From Acidobacteriaceae bacterium (lineage in GTDB: Bacteria > Acidobacteriota > Terriglobia > Terriglobales > Acidobacteriaceae), in NCBI GenBank assembly GCA_003131315.1, contig PKUV01000140.1, positions 1-64,000 of the forward strand: a stretch of DNA of 64,000 bases. The letters run 5' to 3'. The translations under genes and the position numbers were made by a program. Every line of letters begins with the position of its first letter. The stretch's first letter is position 1. Under the pieces are notes generated by a model. The model worked only from the letters and a program-made list of their open reading frames with translations, made no database searches and was not told where the DNA came from. Below are positions 16,472 through 25,199 of this stretch, piece by piece.

Positions 16472-17754
16472 GCGACGGACTCCTCGGACGCGCAGAGCAT
16501 CCCGGCAACGGTGAACACGAGTCCAATGACAAACTGGTACGCCATGTCGACGAAGAAAGCGTTGAAGAGGTAAACGCTGAGCAAGATGGGCCAGACTTTG
16601 CGCAGAGAAGCGACGGGGCCGGACTCACCGAGCGGACCGTGCCAGGAAAGGCGGAAGAGGTTGAAGAAAAGAATGCCGTAGAGGGCCAACCCCGGCACAC
16701 CGAACTCAACCAGCAAGGCGAGGTAAGTGTTGTGCACGTAGAAGGTGCGGAGGTGGTAGCCCTCCATACGGCGGGCAAGCTCGGCGTACATACCTCCGGC
16801 AGCCCAACCGGTGAACGGCCGCTCCTGAAACATTGCCCAGCCGGCGTCGTACACGGCCAGGCGCGCGTCCACCGGACCGCGTTCTCCGGTGCGGTCCCAA
16901 AGAGCAGTCTTCAGCGAATGGTTGCCGAGGCCGATTGCCAGGCCAAGCAGTAGGCTCGCAACCGCCAACAAGGCGCACACCGCTCGCAGCCGGCGTTCGA
17001 CCAGGCGGAATCCGAGAACGATGGTGGAGACGGCGAACGAGATCCAAACGGCGCGCGTCATGGTGGCGAGCACGGCCAGGGGCAGAACCAGCCACAGCAA
17101 CCTGACGACGGTTTTGCGCTTTTGCGAGAGCGCGATGACAAGAATCCCAAGGATGTTCAACGAAACGCCGTTGGCCACTGCCTGGAGAAATGGGCCGCGA
17201 GCGCGGTCCACATGAAAACCAAGGCTTTCGTCAAGAATGAAACGCGGAAAGATGAGGGAGCGGGCGTCCGCGAGGAAGGCAATGGCAATAAACACGAGGT
17301 AGGCGAGCGCAAAGATGACGAAGATTTCGAAGTGTCTTCGTTGCGATGCGCCTCGGAAGATCAGCACAGCGAGGTGAAACAGCGCAAAGGGGACGATGAA
17401 CTTGCTGGCGATAATGCTCCAGGTTTGTGCGTCGAACGGCTCCCGAAGCGCACGGAACACGGCGAGCGCCATGAGACTGAGCATAGGCAAACTGAGTCCG
17501 GCAAAGAATGGGAGCTTATCGCGGAGCGCCATAGTACGCAGCGCAACGAAGAAGACCAGGATGCCGAACGCGATTCGGTCGGCGTAAAAAGAAAAAAGGT
17601 CTGGTGGACGAAACAGGAAAACGATCATCGCGGCCACGTAAAGGATCGAGGGAAAAGCCAATCCCAGGTGAAGGGGGCGAAGCAGCAGACCGGCAGCGCG
17701 CCAAAGCGGGTTGTCGTCACTATCCCGGATTAAAGCTAGGGCGCGGCTGCTCAT
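16468..17754 (-). CDS. O-antigen ligase / Wzy-type polymerase membrane protein
   Basis: About 428 residues with 10 or more hydrophobic segments and a large periplasmic loop near the C-terminal third, which contains RPFTGWAAGGMYAELARRMEGYH and RTFYVHNTYLALLVEFGVPGL. The HN-x-YL and FGxxGL features are those of the O-antigen ligase/Wzy (PF04932) family. Within this operon it more probably polymerises repeat units at the periplasmic face than ligates to lipid A. The start at MSSRALALIR (17754) leaves 10 nt after the upstream stop; the longer ORF start at 17859 would overlap the upstream gene by 95 nt. Confidence 0.88.
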   Translation of the reverse strand: MSSRALALIRDSDDNPLWRAAGLLLRPLHLGLAFPSILYVAAMIVFLFRPPDLFSFYADRIAFGILVFFVALRTMALRDKLPFFAGLSLPMLSLMALAVFRALREPFDAQTWSIIASKFIVPFALFHLAVLIFRGASQRRHFEIFVIFALAYLVFIAIAFLADARSLIFPRFILDESLGFHVDRARGPFLQAVANGVSLNILGILVIALSQKRKTVVRLLWLVLPLAVLATMTRAVWISFAVSTIVLGFRLVERRLRAVCALLAVASLLLGLAIGLGNHSLKTALWDRTGERGPVDARLAVYDAGWAMFQERPFTGWAAGGMYAELARRMEGYHLRTFYVHNTYLALLVEFGVPGLALYGILFFNLFRLSWHGPLGESGPVASLRKVWPILLSVYLFNAFFVDMAYQFVIGLVFTVAGMLCASEESVA

Positions 17755-17764
17755 GGCGAGAGTC

Positions 17765-19318
17765 TCAGGCTCCTTCCGGCGCGAACAGCACGCGAACTGT
17801 GCTGGCGAGGATGCGCAGGTCCAGGCGCAGACTCCAGTTCTCGATGTAGGTGAGATCAAGGTGCATGTTGAGTTCGAACGACGGACAGCCGCGCGCCGTA
17901 ATCTGCCACAGACCCGTGATTCCGGGTTTTACGTCAAGGCGCCGGAACTGGTGAAGTTCGTAATGGTTGACCTCGTCCACGGGATGAGGCCGCGGTCCAA
18001 CCAGGCTCATCTCCCCGCGCAGCACGTTCCAGAGCTGAGGCAGTTCGTCGAGGCTGTAGCGGCGAATGATGTGGCCGATGCGGGTGATTCTGGGGTCGTC
18101 GTCGATTTTGAAGATGGGGCCCTGTCTCTGGTTGCGGGCGCGCAAGTCTTCCTTGAGGTGTGCGGCGTCGGTCACCATGGAGCGAAACTTATAGCAAAGG
18201 AAGCGGCGGCCTTTGGCGCCGGTGCGTTCCGCGGAGTAGACGATTGGACCGGGCGAGTCCAGCCGGATGAGCAGGGCCACGATCGCCATTAGAGGACTGG
18301 CCAACACCAGACCGAACGTCGCACCGGTGACATCCAGCAAACGCTTCAGAAATAAGGCGGCGCTGGGTAATGGTTCGCGATGCAGGGTGACGACCGGCAC
18401 CTCTCCGATGTGATCGATGCCTGAGTCTGGCCACGGACCCGGGGGCAGATCGGGCACGGCACGAATGTCCAGGTGGTTACGGAACGCGGCTTCGGCAGCT
18501 TCTCGCGTCTGGGCTGGCTGACCGGGGAGAGCGAGGATGACTTCATCGATGAATTCGGCGCGAGCGAGCCAGTCCAAGTCTGCGATTCGCCCCAATACCG
18601 CCGGGGAAAGAGGCTGGTCGTCATCCACGAAGCCGCAGACGGTTGCGCGTTGGAGAGGATCATTGCGCAGTGCCCGGGCGATGGAGCGAGCGACCGGCCC
18701 CCCGCCAATGATGAGGATCTTGCGCGATTCTGTTTCGCGGCGCCGCCGCTTCCATTCAATCTGCCTCAACCGGCGTAACAGCGCGAGGCCGGCCAGGCTG
18801 CTGGCAAATATTCTGGAGGCGGCGAGAGGACGCATTCCATCCCACCGGGCGATGAAGACCAGTCCGATCGCGAACAGGGTTGACCTCGCCAGTGCTGGGA
18901 CGATCCCGGCGGGAGACGGATCCCCAGCGCGTTTGTAGATCCCCTCACAGAAGCTAAAGAGCGTTACCAGAACAGCAAAAATCGGCAGATAAGCCCACGG
19001 TAGGCCCCAAGCGGGAGAGAACAGCGATAACGCGCTGCACACTACCACGAGAACGATCAAGTCGGCTGCCACCAGCTCACAAAGCGTGAATCGATCAATG
19101 GTAGGTTGCGGTAGATGTTGTTGAGTTAGCGTTCGCGCCTGGGTGCGTCTCGTGGTGGTTTGGTCGACCGCGTTGACTGAACGTGTGGGGGTGGCGTTGC
19201 CCGTCGGCGCGAATCTGGGAGGCGGCATTGCAGGTGTCCCAAGAATCATGCGGGCATACTGCGACGGGGAATCTTTGGGTCCGATGTCCCATAGCCGGTT
19301 TGTGGTCAATTCGCCCAT
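17765..19318 (-). CDS. Polyprenyl glycosyl-phosphotransferase (initiating sugar transferase)
   Basis: A 517-residue priming transferase. Four N-terminal membrane helices are followed by a Rossmann-like segment (KILIIGGGPVARSIARALRND), then a fifth helix and the bacterial sugar transferase domain with KRLLDVTGATFGLVL, FLCYKFRSM, YSLDELPQLWNVLRG, MSLVGPRPHP and KPGITGLWQI. It transfers a sugar-1-phosphate to undecaprenyl phosphate and so starts repeat-unit synthesis. The start MGELTTNR (19318) lies 5 nt after the upstream stop; the ORF-track start would overlap that gene. The first 70 residues after the start are Pro/Thr-rich and probably disordered. Confidence 0.95.
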   Translation of the reverse strand: MGELTTNRLWDIGPKDSPSQYARMILGTPAMPPPRFAPTGNATPTRSVNAVDQTTTRRTQARTLTQQHLPQPTIDRFTLCELVAADLIVLVVVCSALSLFSPAWGLPWAYLPIFAVLVTLFSFCEGIYKRAGDPSPAGIVPALARSTLFAIGLVFIARWDGMRPLAASRIFASSLAGLALLRRLRQIEWKRRRRETESRKILIIGGGPVARSIARALRNDPLQRATVCGFVDDDQPLSPAVLGRIADLDWLARAEFIDEVILALPGQPAQTREAAEAAFRNHLDIRAVPDLPPGPWPDSGIDHIGEVPVVTLHREPLPSAALFLKRLLDVTGATFGLVLASPLMAIVALLIRLDSPGPIVYSAERTGAKGRRFLCYKFRSMVTDAAHLKEDLRARNQRQGPIFKIDDDPRITRIGHIIRRYSLDELPQLWNVLRGEMSLVGPRPHPVDEVNHYELHQFRRLDVKPGITGLWQITARGCPSFELNMHLDLTYIENWSLRLDLRILASTVRVLFAPEGA

Positions 19319-19323
19319 AAGAT

Positions 19324-20016
19324 TCACAGACTCCGGTACAGGCCTTGCGGCACAGGAAAACGACGTTCCGCGAGGACGGTCCCGAGCAGAGGAACTTGCG
19401 CCTTGCTTAGCTGGTCCTTGATTTGAGCGGCGACGAGGCGTCTTGTTTTGTTGGCGGTCAGCACGAGCACCAGACCGTCGCAGGTTTGGCCAATGCTCGC
19501 CGTGAGCCAGGAGACCGGAGCACACCACAGAATGGAAAAGTCGAACTCCGTCGTGAGTTCGCGGAGCCGCGATAAGTTCCGATCGGTGAGCCGCTGCTCG
19601 CAGGCGTCCGGGAGCCAGCTCTGGCGAGGAACCATCCAGAGACGCGGTGCGATTGGCCAGGTGGCCTCCGTACGGTTGGGGGAGGGAATCTGCAGTTGGT
19701 TTTGGAGAGGGATCGAGTCCGGGCGGGCGTCGATCAGCCCGACGTCGTACCTGTCTTCTTCAGCCAGCGCTCTGGCGACCTCGATGCACAGTGTCGCAGT
19801 TGCAGTCGATGCTTCGACCGGGGCAAATCCGACGTGCCGAACCGGCCTCGATTCATGCCGAAAGAAAAGTTGCTGAACCAGCGCATGGATCTGATCCTCG
19901 TGAACCGAAGCCGTCGGAGAAACTGCTTTGCGCTGGACTGGCTCGCGTATTGGAGTTACGCGCGGCGGTTCAGCGGCAGATGGCGTTTCGACAAGAAGCT
20001 CACGGAGAGTGCTCAC
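19324..20016 (-). CDS. Degenerate CpsD/BY-kinase-like P-loop protein
   Basis: A 230-residue protein where a CpsD/CapB-type tyrosine kinase is expected, directly after the Wzz/GumC-type gene (4-nt overlap). The overall pattern fits that family: VGFAPVEASTATATLCIEVARALA stands where Walker A and its helix belong, VGLIDARPD resembles Walker A', and LGTVLAERRFPVPQGLYRSL is the usual terminal strand. The Walker A lysine is absent (VEASTATAT rather than GEGKSTT), Walker B acidic residues are not clear, and there is no C-terminal tyrosine cluster. ATP binding is therefore doubtful. A role as a non-catalytic partner of the co-polymerase is inference. Confidence 0.7.
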   Translation of the reverse strand: MSTLRELLVETPSAAEPPRVTPIREPVQRKAVSPTASVHEDQIHALVQQLFFRHESRPVRHVGFAPVEASTATATLCIEVARALAEEDRYDVGLIDARPDSIPLQNQLQIPSPNRTEATWPIAPRLWMVPRQSWLPDACEQRLTDRNLSRLRELTTEFDFSILWCAPVSWLTASIGQTCDGLVLVLTANKTRRLVAAQIKDQLSKAQVPLLGTVLAERRFPVPQGLYRSL

Positions 20017-21533
20017 TGGACCACCACCTTGGGCCGACCGATCCGAGAAATAGAAGGACGCGGAACCGCGGGCTTAGGCGCCGGCAACCAAGCCAGCACC
20101 GGTACTTCCAGCAGGCCGTAAGCTTCGTCGGGAGTGCGAATCGTCGAGTCAAAGTACTCTGTCGTAAAGGCGATGCCGACGCTGAACGCCATGGCCAGTC
20201 CGAAAGCGAGCAAGAAATAAAGGAGCACGGAGTGCGTGGGCAGGGCCGGGGCTACGGGCGATTCCACGATGGCCACATTGAGGATGCGACGCTCGTCGAG
20301 CGCGTCGCCGATGCGCGCTTCCTCGCGCTTGCGAAGGTAGAGCAGGTAGTTGTCTTCCTCGGCCTTGGCGGTGCGCATCAGATCCTGTTGATCCACGGAG
20401 GCGGATTGCATCTGCGTGGCAAACGTTCGCAGGGATGCGACCTGGGTGGAAGCATCGGATTGCCGTGCCCGCAAGCCGTCCCACTGCACCTGGGCTTTCT
20501 CCATTTCCATGCGGGCCCACTCGTAGTTGGGATCCTTGTCGGTAGTTTCGTCGCGCACCGGGGTGAGCGCTTCGGCGGCAATCGACGCGCGAGTTTCCCC
20601 GATTTCCTGTTCCACTTCTTGCACCAGCCGGTAGGACGGTTCAAAGCGGCTGAGAAGCTCAGTGCGCTTGAGCAGGAGCTCCAGCAGGTGTGTTTTCATC
20701 TTTTCGAGAACCTCCGGATTATCCGCCCAGCGATTGAGAGTGACCGACCGAGAGGGAAACGACTTGAGCTGTTCGCGCAGCGACGCAATCCGGCGCTCGG
20801 TCTCGACACGATCCTGGTCGATCTGGCGGTACGCCGCACCCGCCTCGCCTAACTTCTGCAGCGCGATATCGCGTTCCAGAGCCGCCGAAGCCACGCCCCG
20901 AGCGCGAGTAAAGTGCACGAGCTCGGCTTCGGACTGATGCAGTCTCTTTTCGTATTCCGCGGTTTGCTGGTCGAAAAACTGGATCTCCCCCGGGGGCCGC
21001 TGGAGATTCGTGTGCCTCCGCACGTAGAGGGTAGAAAGTGCTGAGAGTATGCGGGCAGCTCGCTCCGGATTGGTGTCCTTGTAACTGACCTGGATGAGGT
21101 TCGACTTCTTTAGCGCTTCGACATCCAAACGGCGCGCGAGCTTGCGAACGGCACGTTCGATCTCGGCTGGGCGCTCGAAATCCCGGGTGCCCGCAGGAAC
21201 AAGTCCCGCCATTTTCACAACTTGCTTCAGGAGATCTTCGTCGCGCAGGAGTTCGACTTCGGAATTGAGTTCTCCTTCGGTAATGTCGGGACGGGTGAAA
21301 TCCATGGCGCTGGCGGGCTGAGAAGAGACGATGGGGTCAAAGCGGCCGCGGCGCAGCAGAACCTTGAAGTGCGATTCATATCGCGCCGAGAAGACGCCGA
21401 AGAGCATCGTCGCCAGCAATACGAACCCAAAAGAAGCAGCGACGAGTCGCGGACGTCGGAACAGCGTGGCCGCAAGATCGCGGGGCGTGGGGGAAAGAGG
21501 GGTGTGCGAGTTTCCGTTCAATTCCGCGGACAT
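20013..21533 (-). CDS. Wzz/GumC-type polysaccharide co-polymerase
   Basis: About 506 residues. An N-terminal membrane helix (LVAASFGFVLLATMLFGVF) is followed by the Wzz region with the long periplasmic coiled coil (residues about 160-400) and a C-terminal helix (LLYFLLAFGLAMAFSVGIAF). FDSTIRTPDEAYGLLEVPVLAWLP after the second helix is the conserved GumC/ExoP tail. It sets polymer length and links Wzy to the export channel. The start MSAELNGN (21533) is chosen; the GTG at 21617 has no room for a ribosome-binding site. The cognate kinase is a separate and degenerate gene overlapping by 4 nt. Confidence 0.92.
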   Translation of the reverse strand: MSAELNGNSHTPLSPTPRDLAATLFRRPRLVAASFGFVLLATMLFGVFSARYESHFKVLLRRGRFDPIVSSQPASAMDFTRPDITEGELNSEVELLRDEDLLKQVVKMAGLVPAGTRDFERPAEIERAVRKLARRLDVEALKKSNLIQVSYKDTNPERAARILSALSTLYVRRHTNLQRPPGEIQFFDQQTAEYEKRLHQSEAELVHFTRARGVASAALERDIALQKLGEAGAAYRQIDQDRVETERRIASLREQLKSFPSRSVTLNRWADNPEVLEKMKTHLLELLLKRTELLSRFEPSYRLVQEVEQEIGETRASIAAEALTPVRDETTDKDPNYEWARMEMEKAQVQWDGLRARQSDASTQVASLRTFATQMQSASVDQQDLMRTAKAEEDNYLLYLRKREEARIGDALDERRILNVAIVESPVAPALPTHSVLLYFLLAFGLAMAFSVGIAFTTEYFDSTIRTPDEAYGLLEVPVLAWLPAPKPAVPRPSISRIGRPKVVVQ

Positions 21534-21626
21534 GGATCGTACAGCACGCCGATCACACCCGGCGGGCTTTATGGGAACTCGCCAGATTTTGAAGACGCAA
21601 TCAGTGAATGCTGCCACTCCTTTCCG

Positions 21627-22451
21627 CTAAAACTGCAATGGGTTCATGTACCAACTCATGGAGTTGGTCGGAACATACTTGCGAATTTTTGAAATCCGGC
21701 TCTGTGGAACAAAGATAAAATCGCCGGCCTGAAGGTGCAGATCTTCGCGAAGATCGCGAGAATCCAGCATCTTCTTTAGGTCAATCACGTGGGATTCGGC
21801 GACGTACGCGGAAATCCGGCGAAACACAACAACCTGCGAATGACGGGCCTGCTGCGTGAAGCCGCCGGCAATCGCCACGGCTTCGTTTACGGTCAGATCC
21901 CCTCGCAGCTCATACTTTCCTGGCCGCGCCACCTCACCCGAAGCGAGGAAGTAGGGCTTGTCAAAATCTTTTAAGGTCACGGTGACCTCGGGCTCGTGCA
22001 GAAAGCCGCGGTAGGCATAGGCAACCGCCTGCTGCATCTGGGGGATCGTGAGTCCCTCCGCGAACAGCGTGCCTGCACCTTTCAGGGCCACGAAGCCATC
22101 GGGCTGCACGGTCAAGGTCTGATTGAAGTCGGGAGAAAAAGTGAAATTCACGTCCACGGTGTCCGATTTTGAAAGCCGGTAAAGCGGATGGCGTTCCCCT
22201 CCGAATGCAGGATCTCCCATGCCACCCGCTCTTCCGGGTTGTGTGATCGCTCCGTGGGTGGAACCGTCCGTGCCGGACCGGTCCTGGCTCTGCGAGTTCT
22301 CCGCCGCCGCGAGCTTGCCGGTTGGCGGAGCAGAGGACCGAGGCGCCGAAGCAGGCGACGGTACAGTCTCCTGAGCGGATGTGACCACGGCGAACTGCAG
22401 GATGAGCATACCCACAGCCCCCAAAACGACGTGTTTAGCAAATACATTCAT
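21627..22451 (-). CDS. Polysaccharide export outer-membrane protein (Wza-like)
   Basis: A 274-residue exported protein. A signal peptide (GAVGMLILQFAVVTSAQ) is followed by a Pro/Ser-rich linker to about residue 85. The Poly_export domain comprises LYRLSKSDTVDVNFTF and LTVQPDGFVALKGAGTLFAEGLT. SLBB-like segments follow (FLASGEVARPGKYELRGDLT, VNEAVAIAGGF), ending with LQAGDFIFVPQS. No lipobox Cys is visible at the cleavage site, unlike E. coli Wza. It is the first gene of the leftward exopolysaccharide operon, so the promoter should lie in the divergent region to its right. Confidence 0.93.
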   Translation of the reverse strand: MNVFAKHVVLGAVGMLILQFAVVTSAQETVPSPASAPRSSAPPTGKLAAAENSQSQDRSGTDGSTHGAITQPGRAGGMGDPAFGGERHPLYRLSKSDTVDVNFTFSPDFNQTLTVQPDGFVALKGAGTLFAEGLTIPQMQQAVAYAYRGFLHEPEVTVTLKDFDKPYFLASGEVARPGKYELRGDLTVNEAVAIAGGFTQQARHSQVVVFRRISAYVAESHVIDLKKMLDSRDLREDLHLQAGDFIFVPQSRISKIRKYVPTNSMSWYMNPLQF

Positions 22452-22801
22452 CTCCGGACTCTCACCGTTGCTCTGAACGGCGAACTAAGCAACTCGGGCG
22501 TTTGAGTTGTTAGCACGAAGGTATCGTTGGGTCCCGAGCACAACAAGACTTGGAAAGTACTGTCCACCGCGGTATAGGGCACGTTCCAGCCATCAAAAAG
22601 GTGATGAAATCAGCAGCCGGGCCGCCAGGGCTGGGTTTCCGGCTACGGGCGCAGGCAGGGTGGGAGAGCGCTGCTACGAAAGCTGTGCACAAGAGTAGCC
22701 CTGCGAAAGTAGGCATGGAGGGCGGAATTCATCACCAACGGGGTGTGACGAGGCCTACATCCGGTCCGTGCACTTTTGGGCATGATGGTAGCGTGAAAAC
22801 C
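22452..22801. promoter_or_regulatory. Divergent regulatory region between the exopolysaccharide operon and its regulator
   Basis: About 350 nt without a convincing gene between wza-like (leftward) and the LuxR-type regulator (rightward). It must hold both promoters and probably operators. I could not identify -35/-10 pairs with confidence. A leftward 68-codon ORF (22510-22716) starts with a signal-peptide-like stretch (TFAGLLLCTAFVAALSHPACA) but has no ribosome-binding site, so it is only a weak small-protein candidate. No cyclic-di-GMP riboswitch motif was seen. Confidence 0.5.
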
Positions 22802-23524
22802 ATGCGCTCCGCGAAGCAGTCCACTGGAACCCGGCCGGTCGCAACCGAAGCAGTGCAAGTCGTGGTCGCCGATTCGGGTCTCATTCAGTCTCAACTCTTG
22901 ACGCGGGCTTTGAAAAGCCGGCGGGACTTTCAGGTTTCCGCTGTCGCTTTGGAGACGTCTGCTCTCCACAACTTCATGCAATCGAATCACGCCGACGTGG
23001 TCTTGATTGCGGGCAACCAACTGCCGGATTTGAGCCTGCTGCGCTGGTTGCGAGTCTCGTATCCGAAGATCGCTCCCGTGCTGCTGGCCGAGAACGATGA
23101 CCGCGAACTGGTGGTGAATGCCTTGCGCGCCGGCGCGAAGGGCATTTTTCTTTTTACCCAAACTCCTTTCGCGATGCTCTGCAAGTGCATCCATTGCGTT
23201 TTCCGGGGAGAGGTTTGGATCAACAGCCAGCAGATGAATTACGTGCTGGATGCGTTGTCGGAGGTGCCCACGCTGCGTGTGGTCAACTCAACTGGGAGGT
23301 CTTTGTTGACGCCTCGCGAGGAGCAGGTAGTCGCGCTCGTAGCCGACGGATTGACCAACCGCGGAGTCGCCGTCGAATTGGGGCTCAGCGAACACACGAT
23401 CAAGAAATATCTGCTGCGCATCTTCGATAAGCTGGGGATTTCGAGCCGGGTGGAACTGGTCCTCTACGCTGTGTCGCACGGCGAGAATCGTCCGGCGGAA
23501 TGGATGCCGACCAGCAACGCCTGA
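22802..23524 (+). CDS. NarL/LuxR-type regulator with an atypical receiver domain
   Basis: About 240 residues. The N-terminal half has a receiver-like fold (VQVVVADSGLIQSQLL, DVVLIAGNQLPDLSLLRWL, PVLLAENDDRELVVNALRAGAKGIF). The phospho-acceptor site reads LIAGN where LLDI is usual, so the Asp is missing, and only one of the two acidic pocket residues remains (ADS). The C-terminal LuxR helix-turn-helix is intact: LTPREEQVVALVADGLTNRG and LGLSEHTIKKYLLRIFDKLG. It should bind DNA without conventional phosphorylation. Its divergent position makes it a candidate regulator of the polysaccharide operon. GTG 22793 is an equally possible start. Confidence 0.9.
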   Translation: MRSAKQSTGTRPVATEAVQVVVADSGLIQSQLLTRALKSRRDFQVSAVALETSALHNFMQSNHADVVLIAGNQLPDLSLLRWLRVSYPKIAPVLLAENDDRELVVNALRAGAKGIFLFTQTPFAMLCKCIHCVFRGEVWINSQQMNYVLDALSEVPTLRVVNSTGRSLLTPREEQVVALVADGLTNRGVAVELGLSEHTIKKYLLRIFDKLGISSRVELVLYAVSHGENRPAEWMPTSNA

Positions 23525-23583
23525 ACGCAGGAGGAAAGGCCGACGTACAATGGCAAAATACGGAAAGGCGAGGAGATCGGTCG

Positions 23584-23979
23584 GTGACGAGTTCCGGGTC
23601 GGGCGTAACACGCCGATGGACGGTGATCGCTTCAGGGCTGCTCCTTCTGGCGCTGGCGCTGGTCGTGATCTATACAGGGCCGAATGCTTTTTTCAGTCCC
23701 GTTGCTTTGGTAGTGGTGGCCGCGATCGGGCTGGCCGCGCTGCTGCTCCAGGTTCGGTTTCGCCAGGATCTTCCGAGTATTCATTCTCCTCTCTGGCTTA
23801 ACGTCCTCGGCATTCTCTGTGCCATGGTATCGCTGTTCGCGGATTACCTCCGGATGACCCGCCGTATGCTGGATCTGGTGGCGTTTGCCGCCGTGGTCTG
23901 CTTCGGCATCAGCGGAGCGCTCATCCTGCACGCACTGCGGCGGCGGGTACGAACACCTCAATCGAATGGGACCGAGTAG
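23584..23979 (+). CDS. Small four-helix membrane protein
   Basis: About 131 residues, unrecognised. Four hydrophobic helices are visible: TVIASGLLLLALALVVIYTG, SPVALVVVAAIGLAALLLQV, LWLNVLGILCAMVSLFADYL and LDLVAFAAVVCFGISGALIL. The C-terminus is basic (LRRRVRTPQ). The GTG start at 23584 has AGGAG 10 nt upstream, which is better than the ORF-track start at 23500 inside the preceding gene. It lies 59 nt after the regulator in the same direction and is probably co-transcribed. Placement beside the polysaccharide cluster suggests, but does not show, a link to it. Confidence 0.7.
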   Translation: MTSSGSGVTRRWTVIASGLLLLALALVVIYTGPNAFFSPVALVVVAAIGLAALLLQVRFRQDLPSIHSPLWLNVLGILCAMVSLFADYLRMTRRMLDLVAFAAVVCFGISGALILHALRRRVRTPQSNGTE

Positions 23980-24007
23980 AACGTGCTTCATAGATGGTTC
24001 TTTGAAA

Positions 24008-24066
24008 GGTCCCGGCTTCAGCCGGGCCGCTACGAACCGCATAAACACTGGGCTTTAGCCCCTGAG
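24008..24066. repeat. Paired short hairpins of the CTTCAG/CTTTAG family
   Basis: CCCGGCT-TC-AGCCGGG (24011-24026) is followed by GGGCT-TT-AGCCC (24050-24061), the same arrangement of one TTCAGC hairpin and one TTTAGC hairpin as inside the element at 11593-11732. It lies between the small membrane protein and rfbD. Confidence 0.7.
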
Positions 24067-24176
24067 AGAACTACCAGTCCCCTCTGAAACCGGTTTGTGA
24101 AACAAGTTCTAGAGACGAAGATAAAGTCGCGGGCCTTTCACTCTTGTCCGCGGCGTTTCCCAGTTACAATGCCGCT

Positions 24177-25031
24177 ATGCGCGTCACGCTATTCGGAGCC
24201 TCGGGTTTGCTTGGCCAGGATCTGGTTCAGGAACTGAGCGGTGAGCAATTGACCGCGCTGTCTGTCGAAGACGCCGACCTGCGAGACCACGCGCGCGTTC
24301 GCGACGTGGTTCGCGATTCCCGTCCCGAATGGATTCTCCTGTTAGCCGCCTATACCGACGTGGATGGCTGCGAGTCCAACCGCGACCTGGCCTTCGCCGT
24401 GAATTGCGAGGGCTCCGTCAATGTGGCCGAGGCTGCCCGCGAAGCCGGATCGCGATTGATGTTCGTGAGCACGGACTACGTTTTCGACGGCAGCAAAACA
24501 TCGCCTTACCAAACCAGCGATGCCAGAAAGCCGACCAGCGTTTATGGCGAGAGTAAAGCCCGCGCCGAGGAACGGCTTCTCGAGATCCTGCCCGAGGTCT
24601 GCATCGCCCGGACTTCGTGGCTGTTCGGGCACGGAGGCAAGTGTTTTCCGGCGACGATTCTGAAGCTGGCGTCAACCCGTCCTGAGATTTCCGTGGTGAA
24701 CGATCAGCGTGGCAGCCCGACCTTCACGCGCGATCTCGCATCCGCTCTCGTGCAACTTTGCCGCGCTTCCGCTCGCGGGATCGTGCACGTCACCAATTCC
24801 GGCAACTGCACGTGGTACGAGTTTGCCACCGAAATCGTGCGCGCATCGGGGATGCCGACCACGGTCAAACCCGTGACTACGGCCGAATTCCCGCGTCCGG
24901 CGCGACGGCCCGCCTACTCCGTTCTGTCGCCTGACAGCCTGCACGCGTACAGCGTCCACATGCCGGAATGGCAGGATGCCTTGCGGCGCTATCTCGGGAG
25001 CGCTCCCGCTGCTGTTTCGGCGGTCCCGTAG
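24177..25031 (+). CDS. rfbD: dTDP-4-dehydrorhamnose reductase
   Basis: A 284-residue RmlD of the SDR family. The NADPH-binding start is VTLFGASGLLGQDLVQ. DVDGCESNRDLAFAVN, STDYVFDGSKTSPYQ and the catalytic YGESKARAE are all typical, as is RTSWLFGHGGKCFP. It reduces dTDP-4-keto-L-rhamnose to dTDP-L-rhamnose, the last step after RfbC. It lies on the far side of the polysaccharide operon from rfbBAC and on the other strand. ATG 24177 is chosen over the TTG at 24144 because the Rossmann strand starts at residue 3. Confidence 0.96.
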   Translation: MRVTLFGASGLLGQDLVQELSGEQLTALSVEDADLRDHARVRDVVRDSRPEWILLLAAYTDVDGCESNRDLAFAVNCEGSVNVAEAAREAGSRLMFVSTDYVFDGSKTSPYQTSDARKPTSVYGESKARAEERLLEILPEVCIARTSWLFGHGGKCFPATILKLASTRPEISVVNDQRGSPTFTRDLASALVQLCRASARGIVHVTNSGNCTWYEFATEIVRASGMPTTVKPVTTAEFPRPARRPAYSVLSPDSLHAYSVHMPEWQDALRRYLGSAPAAVSAVP

Positions 25032-25199
25032 ACCCGTTGCCTGCATCGATGCGCCAACGTCCAGTGGGTAGAAGGTCGGTTTCCGGGTTGTCGGCCATCC
25101 ATCCAAACGCGTCGCATCCGATGCAACCCGCTCCAAAGCGCCTGCGCTGTCCAATCGCCGCTGCCGTGGTTTATCCTTACCTCTCTTCGAGGATCAACC

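Noticed and set aside
22510-22716. 68-codon minus-strand ORF with a signal-peptide-like start upstream of the wza-like gene
   Set aside because: No ribosome-binding site and no recognisable mature part; kept only as a weak candidate in the regulatory-region entry.
22452-22801. Cyclic-di-GMP riboswitch in the polysaccharide leader
   Set aside because: I found no GEMM-type conserved core on either strand.
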